A DNA stretch of 64,000 nucleotides from Candidatus Phaeomarinobacter ectocarpi (GTDB lineage: Bacteria; Pseudomonadota; Alphaproteobacteria; CGMCC-115125), in contig NZ_HG966617.1 in NCBI RefSeq assembly GCF_000689395.1, positions 2,826,721-2,890,720 on the forward strand. The letters run 5' to 3'. The notes beneath the pieces were generated by a model, which saw only the letters and a list, made by a program, of their open reading frames with translations, did not search any database and was not told the DNA's origin. Shown piece after piece: positions 26,394 to 34,469 of the stretch. Numbering within the stretch: the first letter of the stretch is position 1; the number at the start of each line of letters is the position of its first letter. Position numbers and translations under genes: made by a program.

Positions 26394-27215
26394 ATGGCAC
26401 TTCAGACGAGTTTCTTTGCGCAAGACGAGCAGGACATCGCAACCGAATTCCTTGAGCAGGGGTACGTCATTCGTCCGGTTGATGACAAAGAAGGTTTGGA
26501 CGCCCTGCGACTGGGCATTGTCGAAATTGCCTGCGAGCATCTGGGCATCGATGTCCCAAATGACATCGACCACTTCCTGAACAACTTTCAGGACCATGTC
26601 TCGATCGAAAATCTCAACGATCTGCGCCTGAACACCTATCGCAAGATGAATGCGAAGGAGTGGTTCCGGCCCACCTACTATGCGGCGGGCAAATCCAAGC
26701 TGGCCGCACTGGTCGGCAATGAGCTGGCCATGCAGAACCGGGTGAATCTCTCCATCCAGCTTCCCGATGATGACAGCTCACTGCTGCCTATTCACGCGGA
26801 CTCCTTCGGCGGTGAAACGCCGTATCAGGTCGTCCAGTGGCTTCCCCTGGTGGACTGCTACAAGACCAAGACCATGTTCATCCTGCCGCGCCCGGTCACT
26901 GAGCGCGTCTATGCGGACTTCAAGAAGTATGAAGGCCAGGGCCTGGATGCCCTGTTTGAAGACGTAAAGGACGAACTTGTCTGGCTCGATGTGCCCTATG
27001 GCAGTGTCCTGATCTTCTCACCCAACAATCTGCACGGCGGTGTCATCAACGTGGAACGCGAAACCCGCTGGTCCATGAACTGCCGCTTCACCGGTCTGTT
27101 CACGCCCTATCGGGGTGCCGAGAAGAAGCTGGGTTCCTACTATCTGCCCATCACCACCCGTGCTGTCACCAAGACGGGCATGCAGTACCGCGAGCCATCA
27201 GGCTTTCAGGAATAG
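26394..27215 (+). CDS. Sporadic carbohydrate cluster 2OG-Fe(II) oxygenase
   Basis: 273 residues. Iron ligands of a 2-oxoglutarate dioxygenase are visible: H134-A-D136 in PIHADSFGG and H214 in NNLHGG, with R225 as the likely 2-oxoglutarate-binding residue. Together with the 140-residue protein directly downstream it matches a gene pair named for its patchy occurrence in surface-carbohydrate loci (first noted in Leptospira). The reaction is not established; hydroxylation or oxidation of a nucleotide sugar or lipid-linked sugar is likely. It is the first gene of the right operon. Confidence 0.82.
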   Translation: MALQTSFFAQDEQDIATEFLEQGYVIRPVDDKEGLDALRLGIVEIACEHLGIDVPNDIDHFLNNFQDHVSIENLNDLRLNTYRKMNAKEWFRPTYYAAGKSKLAALVGNELAMQNRVNLSIQLPDDDSSLLPIHADSFGGETPYQVVQWLPLVDCYKTKTMFILPRPVTERVYADFKKYEGQGLDALFEDVKDELVWLDVPYGSVLIFSPNNLHGGVINVERETRWSMNCRFTGLFTPYRGAEKKLGSYYLPITTRAVTKTGMQYREPSGFQE

Positions 27216-27238
27216 GACCGAGGAAGAGGGACACTCAC

Positions 27239-27661
27239 ATGTCAAATCGCCATGGCTATCGCGGCTACGTTACCAATCGCTCCTTTGGCGGCCTGCAGAT
27301 GCCGGTGCCGGTTCAGGCCCTCGTCATGCGCGACTACTGCCAGCGCAACGGCCTGACCTATAAGCTGCACATCAACGAAAACATCTTCCCGCATTCCTAC
27401 ATCGTGCTGGAAGGCCTGCCGGATGAACTCAACATCTATGAGGGCATTCTGGCGACGTCGATGTTCATGATGCCTGCGCGCGCCGAGCGTCGCCGCCGCA
27501 TCTATCAGCGTATCCTTGAAGCTGAAGGGTCGCTGCACTTTGTGCTCGAGGATCTGGTCATCCGCACTGAAGCCGACATCGAGCCCGTTGAAGAAATCTT
27601 GATGGTGACCCAGTTGCTTGGGGAGTCGCCATCACCTGACCAGGCCGGTGCTGCCGCTTGA
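27239..27661 (+). CDS. Sporadic carbohydrate cluster protein, LIC12192 family
   Basis: 140 residues. It starts with GYRGYVTNRSFGG and has SYIVLEGLPDELNIYEGI and a C-terminal ILEAEGSLHFVLEDLVI, the pattern of the small partner protein of the sporadic carbohydrate cluster oxygenase. A strong GAGGAAGAGGG lies upstream. Function is unknown; no catalytic motif is obvious. Its stop TGA overlaps the TTG start of the next SDR gene, implying coupled translation and a joint role with the oxygenase and that SDR. Confidence 0.82.
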   Translation: MSNRHGYRGYVTNRSFGGLQMPVPVQALVMRDYCQRNGLTYKLHINENIFPHSYIVLEGLPDELNIYEGILATSMFMMPARAERRRRIYQRILEAEGSLHFVLEDLVIRTEADIEPVEEILMVTQLLGESPSPDQAGAAA

Positions 27662-28542
27662 GGGTCGCCGTCACTGGTGCAGGCGGCTTTGCCGGCGGCC
27701 ACATCGCCAGACATCTGAAATCAGCCGGCATGGATGTGACTGGGGTGGTCCGGAGCGTGCGTCCGGATACACCAGCTTCGTTGGCCCATGTCGATGTGCA
27801 GCAGGCAGACCTGGCATCGGGCATTGCCTTCTCAACGCCCATCAATGCGCTGGTGCACTGCGCTGCTGAAATACCAGCCCGCTGCCCGGACGCCGATCAG
27901 CTATATGCCGCAAATGTCGATGCGGCACGCAACGTGTTTTCTGCTGCCGTCGAGGCTGGCGCCACACACATCATCTTTTGCTCATCCATGTCGGCCTTCG
28001 GCACCATCACGGCAGACCTGGTCACGCCCCAGACTCCCGTGTCAGACCCCGACAGCTACGGACGCTCCAAGCTCGCCGGTGAAACAATGCTCGATGAGAT
28101 GGTGACCGCCAGGCCAGATGTTGGATCTGTGTCCCTGAGGTTGCCGGGCATTGTCGGCCCCGGATCTCATGACAATTTCCTGTCAGCTGCCGCAGGCCGC
28201 ATGCTCGCCGGCGATCCGGTCAACGCGCGAAATCCGGACGCGCCCTTCAACAACATTCTGCCGGTCATGAGCCTTGCAAGGTTTGTGGGCCATCTCGTCT
28301 CACACCCCCTGCAGGGCCATACAAGGTTAACGCTCGCCGCTGAGCAGCCCGCCCCCATTCGCCAGATTCTGGCAGAAATACAGGCAGGAGCGGGCACAAA
28401 CGTGCCTGTGGCCTTCGGAACAGGCGGCCACTCTTTTCTGGTGTCGTCCAAGGACGCCAGCAAACTGGGCTATCAACCGCCTGATGCCCTACAGGCTGCT
28501 CGCCAATTCGGGCAGGATTGCAGGGATTTCAACGGCTTATAA
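27658..28542 (+). CDS. NAD-dependent epimerase/dehydratase (extended SDR)
   Basis: 294 residues from TTG 27658, the only start that leaves the glycine loop intact (VAVTGAGGFAGGHI begins at residue 3). The junction TTGA makes the start overlap the previous stop. The protein has LVHCAAEIP, FCSSMSAFG and a canonical YGRSK active site. It belongs with the oxygenase pair in a three-gene module, probably acting on the same sugar. A leucine-type start in a coupled position may set a low relative expression. Confidence 0.8.
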   Translation: MRVAVTGAGGFAGGHIARHLKSAGMDVTGVVRSVRPDTPASLAHVDVQQADLASGIAFSTPINALVHCAAEIPARCPDADQLYAANVDAARNVFSAAVEAGATHIIFCSSMSAFGTITADLVTPQTPVSDPDSYGRSKLAGETMLDEMVTARPDVGSVSLRLPGIVGPGSHDNFLSAAAGRMLAGDPVNARNPDAPFNNILPVMSLARFVGHLVSHPLQGHTRLTLAAEQPAPIRQILAEIQAGAGTNVPVAFGTGGHSFLVSSKDASKLGYQPPDALQAARQFGQDCRDFNGL

Positions 28543-28611
28543 ATCCAGATGCGAATTGCATTGTGGGCCGCCAATATGCTACTGACCCGCAGATCAATGA
28601 GGGGTTAGCGC

Positions 28612-29055
28612 GTGGCTTCCAAGAACAACTCTCACGAGGATTATTCCCGTGAGGACGACGTACAGGTCGGCTCAGAACGCAGCTTCGGCTTCGTGTTTGC
28701 GGCTGTGTTCGGCATCATTGCCGTCATCAAGGCGGTTTTCGGCGCCGGAATGACCAATTGGACCATTTTCTGGTTCAGCGGCTCCGGTGTTTTTCTCGCA
28801 ATTGCCCTCATCATGCCACGCATTCTGCGCCCCTTGAACGTCGTCTGGTTCAAGTTCGGCCTGCTGCTGAATTCGATTGTCAGCCCAATCGTCATGGGGC
28901 TCCTGTTCTTCGTAACGGTGACGCCCATCGGTCTGCTGATGCGCCTGTTCGGCAAGCGCCCCTTGAACCTGAAATTCGAACCGGAAGCCGAGAGCTACTG
29001 GATTCACCGTACACCGCCAGGCCCTGAGGCCGGCTCCTTCAAAAACCAGTTCTGA
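28612..29055 (+). CDS. SxtJ-family membrane protein
   Basis: 147 residues from GTG 28612 with GAGGGG upstream. A charged N-terminus (about 25 residues) is followed by three hydrophobic segments (FGFVFAAVFGIIAVIKAV, WFSGSGVFLAIALIM, IVMGLLFFVTVTPIGLLM) and the family ending RPLNLKFEPEAESYWIHR. SxtJ proteins of unknown function accompany carbamoyltransferases, as in saxitoxin and many surface-glycan loci. It probably recruits or anchors the carbamoyltransferase encoded two genes downstream at the inner membrane. Confidence 0.85.
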   Translation: MASKNNSHEDYSREDDVQVGSERSFGFVFAAVFGIIAVIKAVFGAGMTNWTIFWFSGSGVFLAIALIMPRILRPLNVVWFKFGLLLNSIVSPIVMGLLFFVTVTPIGLLMRLFGKRPLNLKFEPEAESYWIHRTPPGPEAGSFKNQF

Positions 29056-29065
29056 GTGAGAACCA

Positions 29066-29215
29066 ATGTCGTTTCTGCGTGAAATCTGGGCGTTCCTGAT
29101 GGCCCGGCGTAAGTTCTGGCTGATCCCCATCTTCGTCATGATGGTGATTTTTGGTGGTCTTGTGGTGCTGTCGAAGGGCTCCGCCGTGGCGCCGTTCATC
29201 TACACCATTTTCTAG
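29066..29215 (+). CDS. Small membrane protein, DUF5989 family
   Basis: 49 residues, ATG 29066 to TAG 29213-29215. It starts with an amphipathic stretch (FLREIWAFLMARRKFW), then a hydrophobic helix (LIPIFVMMVIFGGLVVL) and a short tail ending APFIYTIF. This is the standard small partner between SxtJ and NodU-type carbamoyltransferase genes. Spacing is 10 bp after sxtJ and 21 bp before the carbamoyltransferase gene. Function unknown; likely one membrane complex with its neighbours. Confidence 0.8.
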   Translation: MSFLREIWAFLMARRKFWLIPIFVMMVIFGGLVVLSKGSAVAPFIYTIF

Positions 29216-29236
29216 GCAGCGCTGGACACATCACCG

Positions 29237-31075
29237 ATGAAGATTCTGGGCCTTTCCGCCTTCTATCACGACTCCGCCGCCGCCTTGCTGGTGGACGACC
29301 GCATCGTTGCGGCCGCCCAGGAAGAACGCTTCACACGCAAGAAGCATGACTCGGCCTTTCCGACGCACTCGATCAACTACTGCCTTGAAGAGGCGGGCCT
29401 GACGATCGATGACATCGACCATGTCGCGTTTTACGACAAGCCGTTCTTGAAGTTTGAGCGTCTGCTGGAAACCTACGTGGCCTTTGCGCCGCGCGGCTTC
29501 CGCTCATTCCGCATGGCGATCCCGGTCTGGCTGCGCGAAAAGCTTTTCCAGAAGGACCTTCTGGGCACTGAGCTGAAGGAAATGGCGAATAACGGCTTTG
29601 ACCCGGCTGAACAGTTGCTGTTCTCCGAACACCATCTCAGCCACGCTGCCAGCGCGTTCTACCCTTCCCCCTTCGAGGAAGCGATCGTGCTGACGATGGA
29701 CGGCGTAGGCGAGTGGGCAACCACTTCTGTGGCGCACGGTAAGGGCAATAAGCTTGAGGTTCTGCGGGAAATCCACTTCCCCCATTCAATCGGCCTGCTC
29801 TACTCAGCTGCGACCTACTACACCGGCTTCAAGGTCAACTCCGGCGAATACAAGGTCATGGGCCTGGCACCATACGGCGAGCCGCGCTTCAAAGACCTGA
29901 TGATGGAGCACCTGATTGACGTGAAGGAAGACGGTTCCTTCCGCCTTGATCAGTCCTACTTCGACTATTGCACCGGCCTCACAATGACCAACGACAAGTT
30001 CGCCAAACTGTTTGGTGAACCCGTCCGTGACGCTGATGAGCCTTTGACGCAGTTCCATATGGACATTGCCGCCTCTGTGCAGGCTGTGACCGAGGAAATT
30101 GTTCTGCGCCTGGCGCGCAGCCTGCGCAAGGAATTCGGCATTCCAAATCTGTGCCTCGCCGGTGGTGTGGCCCTCAACTGTGTGGCCAACGGCAAGGTCG
30201 TCCTTGCAGACATTTTTGACCGTGTATGGATTCAGCCTGCAGCCGGCGACGCAGGCGGCGCCGTCGGCGCTGCACTCGCCACCCGTTACCTGAATTTCGG
30301 CAAAGAGCGCACCGTGCCCAATGGCCTTGATGCCATGGCGGGGTCATACCTTGGTCCGGAATATTCGCAGGAAGAAATCGAAAAGCAGCTGACCGAGGCT
30401 GGTGGCGTATTCACCACGCTGTCAGACGACGATCTGTATGATCAAACGGCAAAAGCGCTCGCAGACGAAAAAGCCATCGGCTGGATGCAGGGCCGCATGG
30501 AGTTTGGTCCTCGTGCCCTGGGCAACCGCTCCATCATTGGCGATCCCCGCAGCCCGGCGATGCAGAAGACGCTGAACCTGCGCGTGAAATATCGCGAGTC
30601 CTTCCGCCCCTTCGCCCCATCCGTTCTGCGCGAAGACGTTGGAGACTGGTTCGAGCTTGATGACGATTCGCCGTACATGCTGCTCGTTGCAGGTGTTAAA
30701 GAGTCGCGCCGCAAGGCGATGACCGCGGAAGAAGAAAACCTCTTCGGCATTGAAAAGCTCAATGTGCCCCGCTCAGACCTGCCGGCTATCACCCATGTGG
30801 ATTACTCTGCCCGTATTCAGACCGTCCACAAGGAAAGCAATCCGCGCTACCACGCGCTGATTTCCGAGTTCAAGAAACAGACGGGTTGCCCGGTAGTGGT
30901 CAACACCAGCTTCAATGTGCGCGGCGAGCCCATCGTCAACACGCCTCATGACGCCTTCCGTTGCTTCATGGGATCGGACATTGAAGTTCTGGTCATTGGC
31001 AACGCCTTCCTGCGCAAGGAAGATCAGGATCCTGCCCTGGCACTGGACTACAAGAACGCCTTCGAGCTCGACTAG
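29237..31075 (+). CDS. NodU/CmcH-family carbamoyltransferase
   Basis: 612 residues, usual length for the family. The N-terminal Kae1-like domain begins ILGLSAFYHDSAAALL, with the EERFTRKKHD segment, SEHHLSHAASAFYPS carrying metal-binding His residues, and MDGVGEW. The C-terminal YrdC-like domain has GRMEFGPRALGNRSI and NTSFNVRGEPIV. Such enzymes use carbamoyl phosphate and ATP to carbamoylate a hydroxyl, here most likely on a glycan sugar. The sxtJ and DUF5989 genes upstream support membrane-proximal action. Confidence 0.93.
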   Translation: MKILGLSAFYHDSAAALLVDDRIVAAAQEERFTRKKHDSAFPTHSINYCLEEAGLTIDDIDHVAFYDKPFLKFERLLETYVAFAPRGFRSFRMAIPVWLREKLFQKDLLGTELKEMANNGFDPAEQLLFSEHHLSHAASAFYPSPFEEAIVLTMDGVGEWATTSVAHGKGNKLEVLREIHFPHSIGLLYSAATYYTGFKVNSGEYKVMGLAPYGEPRFKDLMMEHLIDVKEDGSFRLDQSYFDYCTGLTMTNDKFAKLFGEPVRDADEPLTQFHMDIAASVQAVTEEIVLRLARSLRKEFGIPNLCLAGGVALNCVANGKVVLADIFDRVWIQPAAGDAGGAVGAALATRYLNFGKERTVPNGLDAMAGSYLGPEYSQEEIEKQLTEAGGVFTTLSDDDLYDQTAKALADEKAIGWMQGRMEFGPRALGNRSIIGDPRSPAMQKTLNLRVKYRESFRPFAPSVLREDVGDWFELDDDSPYMLLVAGVKESRRKAMTAEEENLFGIEKLNVPRSDLPAITHVDYSARIQTVHKESNPRYHALISEFKKQTGCPVVVNTSFNVRGEPIVNTPHDAFRCFMGSDIEVLVIGNAFLRKEDQDPALALDYKNAFELD

Positions 31076-31140
31076 AAGGCCACAGGCCTGACTGCTGGCT
31101 CAAACGAGCTGCGTGCAACCAAGCAAGATGTCAGATCCGT

Positions 31141-32337
31141 ATGTCGGACAATGACTATCCATCGCTAACCGCCCGCCTTGTGGACGCTGTCCGCAAGGGC
31201 AGGGAACGCGGATTTGGATGGGCAGCTACTCGCATGCGTGAGGAACTGGTGACGCCAACCTCAACGCCAGGCACCGCCCTGCGCAACCTTCTGGCCGCGA
31301 TGGAACGGGGCATTCGTACACGAACCGCTGACGCGGCATCCCAGGACACCCTGCACTATTTCTACGATCTGGAAATCGCGCCCATCACCTACGACTTCGC
31401 GTCCTATCTTGCCTTGGCGGAAATGGAGCGGCGCAAACGCGGCCTGAACAAACTGCACATCATCATCGTGCCGGGCCGACGTCTGGAAAGGGAATTCGAC
31501 GACTACCAGCACATCGTGACGCCGCAGATGCGGCAGGCCAGAATCATGGACATGCTGGCACCCATGGCAAAACTCCTGCCGTCCTGTGTCGACCTCACGG
31601 TCTGCACATCGAAGTCTGAAGCAGCAAGCCTGCGCTTTGCATCTGCCGCGCACATCTGGCCCGACGGGTATTCCCCAACGTTCCCCGTGTCACCTCACCA
31701 TCGCCTCGTGCGCGATCGGGCACGTGAGGGTGAAGCAGTGTTTCCCGTGTTCAAGGCCCCCCGTGAAGCAATGGAGACCGTACGGCAGACATTGGCGCCA
31801 CAACTTGGAGACGCCCTGCCCGTCGTCATCACCTTGCGTGAGTACGGATACAATCCCGCCCGCAACAGCAACATCGAAGCCTGGGGTGCTTTTGCCCGAG
31901 GCCTTGATGAGACGCGGTACCGCGCAGTCTTCATCCGCGACACGCAAACCGCCTCAGATCCCCTCCCTCAAGCCCTTGAAAGACAGATCATCTACACCCC
32001 GGCAAGCTATGATCCGGTCCTGAGAATGGCGGCCTACGAGCTCGCCTATATGAATCTGGCTGTGATGCATGGGCCCATGGAGCTGTGCTGGTACAATCAG
32101 GCCTGCACATATGGCCTGTTTCTGGAGGCAGGAACCGCCCCACAAAACACCGAAGAAGCCATGATCAATCAAGGCTTTAACCTTCACGGCGACTTGCCGT
32201 TTGCGACGGCCCGTCAACACTGGTATTGGCAGGGCGATACGCACGACGCCATTGCACATGCCTTTGATGACATGATCACCCGCATCGAGAAAAATCCCCC
32301 GGAAACCGAAATGCAGGCCGGACACAAACATGACTAA
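31141..32337 (+). CDS. Unknown protein, possible glycosyltransferase
   Basis: 398 residues. Visible pieces are LHYFYDLEIAPITYDFASYLALAEMER, a hydrophobic strand LHIIIVPG after a basic linker, and, in the second half, LPVVITLREYGYNPARNS, RYRAVFIRD and LAVMHGPMELCWYN. The alternating strands in two halves suggest a GT-B-like fold, close in style to LPS heptosyl/ADP-heptose-type transferases, but no signature settles it. The stop lies inside the start of the ABC permease gene (ATGACTAA), so it is coupled to the exporter. Confidence 0.5.
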   Translation: MSDNDYPSLTARLVDAVRKGRERGFGWAATRMREELVTPTSTPGTALRNLLAAMERGIRTRTADAASQDTLHYFYDLEIAPITYDFASYLALAEMERRKRGLNKLHIIIVPGRRLEREFDDYQHIVTPQMRQARIMDMLAPMAKLLPSCVDLTVCTSKSEAASLRFASAAHIWPDGYSPTFPVSPHHRLVRDRAREGEAVFPVFKAPREAMETVRQTLAPQLGDALPVVITLREYGYNPARNSNIEAWGAFARGLDETRYRAVFIRDTQTASDPLPQALERQIIYTPASYDPVLRMAAYELAYMNLAVMHGPMELCWYNQACTYGLFLEAGTAPQNTEEAMINQGFNLHGDLPFATARQHWYWQGDTHDAIAHAFDDMITRIEKNPPETEMQAGHKHD

Positions 32338-33160
32338 TGCCAGCCAATTGGTCGGTCAGGATAACAGAAGCCCCTTGCGTAAAGCAGTGGACGACATTGC
32401 AGATGGATTGCGTGAATGGCGCGTCTGGCACCTGCTGGGCCTGAATGAAATCAAGCACCGCTATCGGCGGTCGACGATCGGCCCGTTCTGGATGACCCTC
32501 TCCATGGGCGTCCAGGCAGCCGTCATGGGCATTCTGTTTGCCTATCTGTTCCAGTCACCGATCGACCGCTTCCTGCCCTTCCTGACCATGAGCCTTGTGC
32601 TCTGGGGCTTTCTCAATGCGACCATCATGGATGGCTCAAGCACCTTCATCGCGTCGTCCAGCTTTATCCTCCAATCACGGCGCCCTTTGAGCATCTATGT
32701 GTTTCAGAACCTGTGGAAGAACATCATCATCTTCTTCCACCTGATCGTTATCTTCTTCGTCGTTGCGGCGATCTACAGCATGTATCCCGGCTGGCACTAC
32801 CTTGTGGGACTGTTTGGTCTGCTGCTATTTTGCATCAACCTCGCTTGGGCATCTTTTGCGGCAGCCATCCTTGCTGCGCGGTTTCGCGACGTGCAGATGA
32901 TCATCCAGAACGCCTTTACTGTTTTGTTCTGGGCAACGCCCATTCTCTATGCGCCGGAACAACTCGGCGGCGGACGGGCGACCCAGCTGGTTCAGCTGAA
33001 CCCGCTCTATCACGTGATTGAAGTTGTCCGTGCACCGATGCTCGAGAACATACCAAGCGCGATGAACTACTATGTCGCCGGCGGCACCGCAGTGGCCGGG
33101 TGCATCTTTACGCTCTTCTTGTACGCGCGCACACGCGCCCGCATCCCATACTGGATTTAG
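32330..33160 (+). CDS. wzm: ABC-2 type polysaccharide exporter permease (Wzm-type)
   Basis: 276 residues with six hydrophobic segments and the N-terminal RYRRSTIGPFWMTLSMG motif of Wzm/KpsM permeases. With the ATPase encoded 4 bp downstream it would form an exporter that moves a complete lipid-linked polysaccharide across the inner membrane. This assigns the locus to the ABC-transporter-dependent pathway. Start ATG 32330 overlaps the upstream gene by 8 bp. Confidence 0.9.
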   Translation: MTNASQLVGQDNRSPLRKAVDDIADGLREWRVWHLLGLNEIKHRYRRSTIGPFWMTLSMGVQAAVMGILFAYLFQSPIDRFLPFLTMSLVLWGFLNATIMDGSSTFIASSSFILQSRRPLSIYVFQNLWKNIIIFFHLIVIFFVVAAIYSMYPGWHYLVGLFGLLLFCINLAWASFAAAILAARFRDVQMIIQNAFTVLFWATPILYAPEQLGGGRATQLVQLNPLYHVIEVVRAPMLENIPSAMNYYVAGGTAVAGCIFTLFLYARTRARIPYWI

Positions 33161-33164
33161 AATT

Positions 33165-33947
33165 ATGGAACGTGTGATCGCCGACATGGTCAATGTCGAG
33201 TACCCGGTATTCGACGCCAGCTCGCAGTCCTTGCGGCATATGCTGTTTCTCAACCACATTCCGCGGTCAAGCGGCTCTGTGCATGTGGGTGGCACCCTTG
33301 AGCGTACGAAGCACCGCAGTTTTGTCCGCGCTTTGAAAGACGTCTCTTTCACCATCAAGGACGGTGAGCGCGTGGGCCTCATCGGCCACAACGGCTCAGG
33401 CAAGACAACACTGCTGCGGACATTGGCAGGCATCTACGAACCCGCGACAGGCACGATGGAAACGCGCGGACGGGTCATGCCCCTGTTCAACCTGACCGAA
33501 GGCATGTCACCGGATGCAACAGGCCGTGAGCTGATCATGATCCGCTCCGTCCTCCTGGGCCTGTCAGAAGCTGAGACCGAAGAGATCACACCTGAAGTGA
33601 TGGAGTTCGCCCAGCTGGGTGACTACATCGACCTGCCGGTCCGAACCTATTCCACCGGCATGCTTGTGCGACTGGCATTCGCCATCACAACTGCTGTTAC
33701 CTCAGAGATTCTTCTGTTTGACGAACTGATTGGTGCCGGTGACGCCACTTTCGTGGATAAGGCGCAGGCAAGGCTCCAGAAATTCGTAGAAAAATCCAGC
33801 GTCATGGTCGTCGCAACACACTCGGCAGACATCATGAAGAAGTGGTGCAACCGCGCCATGGTCTTCGAGCATGGCAACATGATGTATGATGGCACCGTAG
33901 ATAATGCGCTGGCCGAATATAAGAAGCTGGTCGAAGCCGCAAAATGA
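33165..33947 (+). CDS. wzt: Polysaccharide ABC exporter ATP-binding protein (Wzt/KpsT-type)
   Basis: 260 residues from ATG 33165. Walker A is GHNGSGKT, the signature region YSTGM (degenerate, as usual in this family) and Walker B EILLFDELIGAGD, followed by the switch His in THSADI. It has only the nucleotide-binding domain: the C-terminal carbohydrate-binding domain of the longer Wzt type is absent, as in KpsT and the shorter Wzt. Export is therefore probably not gated by a terminal methyl or phosphate cap. Stop and next ATG overlap (ATGA). Confidence 0.9.
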   Translation: MERVIADMVNVEYPVFDASSQSLRHMLFLNHIPRSSGSVHVGGTLERTKHRSFVRALKDVSFTIKDGERVGLIGHNGSGKTTLLRTLAGIYEPATGTMETRGRVMPLFNLTEGMSPDATGRELIMIRSVLLGLSEAETEEITPEVMEFAQLGDYIDLPVRTYSTGMLVRLAFAITTAVTSEILLFDELIGAGDATFVDKAQARLQKFVEKSSVMVVATHSADIMKKWCNRAMVFEHGNMMYDGTVDNALAEYKKLVEAAK

Positions 33948-34441
33948 CCACACCCGGTGATCTGGACTATTTGGAACCTGTTGGTTCCCTGAGCCCGGCA
34001 CCCGCTGCAGTGGCACTGATCGTTGATGAGCGCGGCCGATATCTCGTCCAGCTGAGAGACGACATCCCGACAATCTTCTTCCCCAATCACTGGGGCTGCT
34101 TTGGCGGCGCCCTTGAGCCCGGCGAAACACATCTTGATGCTCTACATCGCGAGCTTCACGAGGAACTTGCGTTGGACTCTGCACCGCTCGGCGCTGAAGA
34201 ATTCACCCGCTTCACGTTTGATTTCGGATTTGCCGGCGGCGGTATCATTGACCGCGCCTTCTTCGAGGTGCCCATCAAGGCCGCCCAGGTAGATGAGATG
34301 GTCCTTGGCGAAGGCAGCGAATTGCGCCTTTGGGAGGGACCGGAGCTATTGAAGCAGCCTGTCGTCCCCTATGACCGGTTTGCCATCTGGATGCACTGCT
34401 ACAGAACACAGCTTGCCCTGGGGCAATCCCCCACGCCATAA
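33944..34441 (+). CDS. Nudix hydrolase
   Basis: 165 residues. The Nudix box is present: GALEPGETHLDALHREL followed by HEEL, matching GX5EX7REUXEEXGU. Family members hydrolyse nucleoside diphosphates linked to another group. In this operon, hydrolysis of a nucleotide sugar or removal of a by-product is plausible, but the sequence gives no substrate. The start overlaps the wzt stop (33944-33947). Confidence 0.85.
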   Translation: MTTPGDLDYLEPVGSLSPAPAAVALIVDERGRYLVQLRDDIPTIFFPNHWGCFGGALEPGETHLDALHRELHEELALDSAPLGAEEFTRFTFDFGFAGGGIIDRAFFEVPIKAAQVDEMVLGEGSELRLWEGPELLKQPVVPYDRFAIWMHCYRTQLALGQSPTP

Positions 34442-34469
34442 CGGCACTCCAAACAGGAGAGATCGATCC

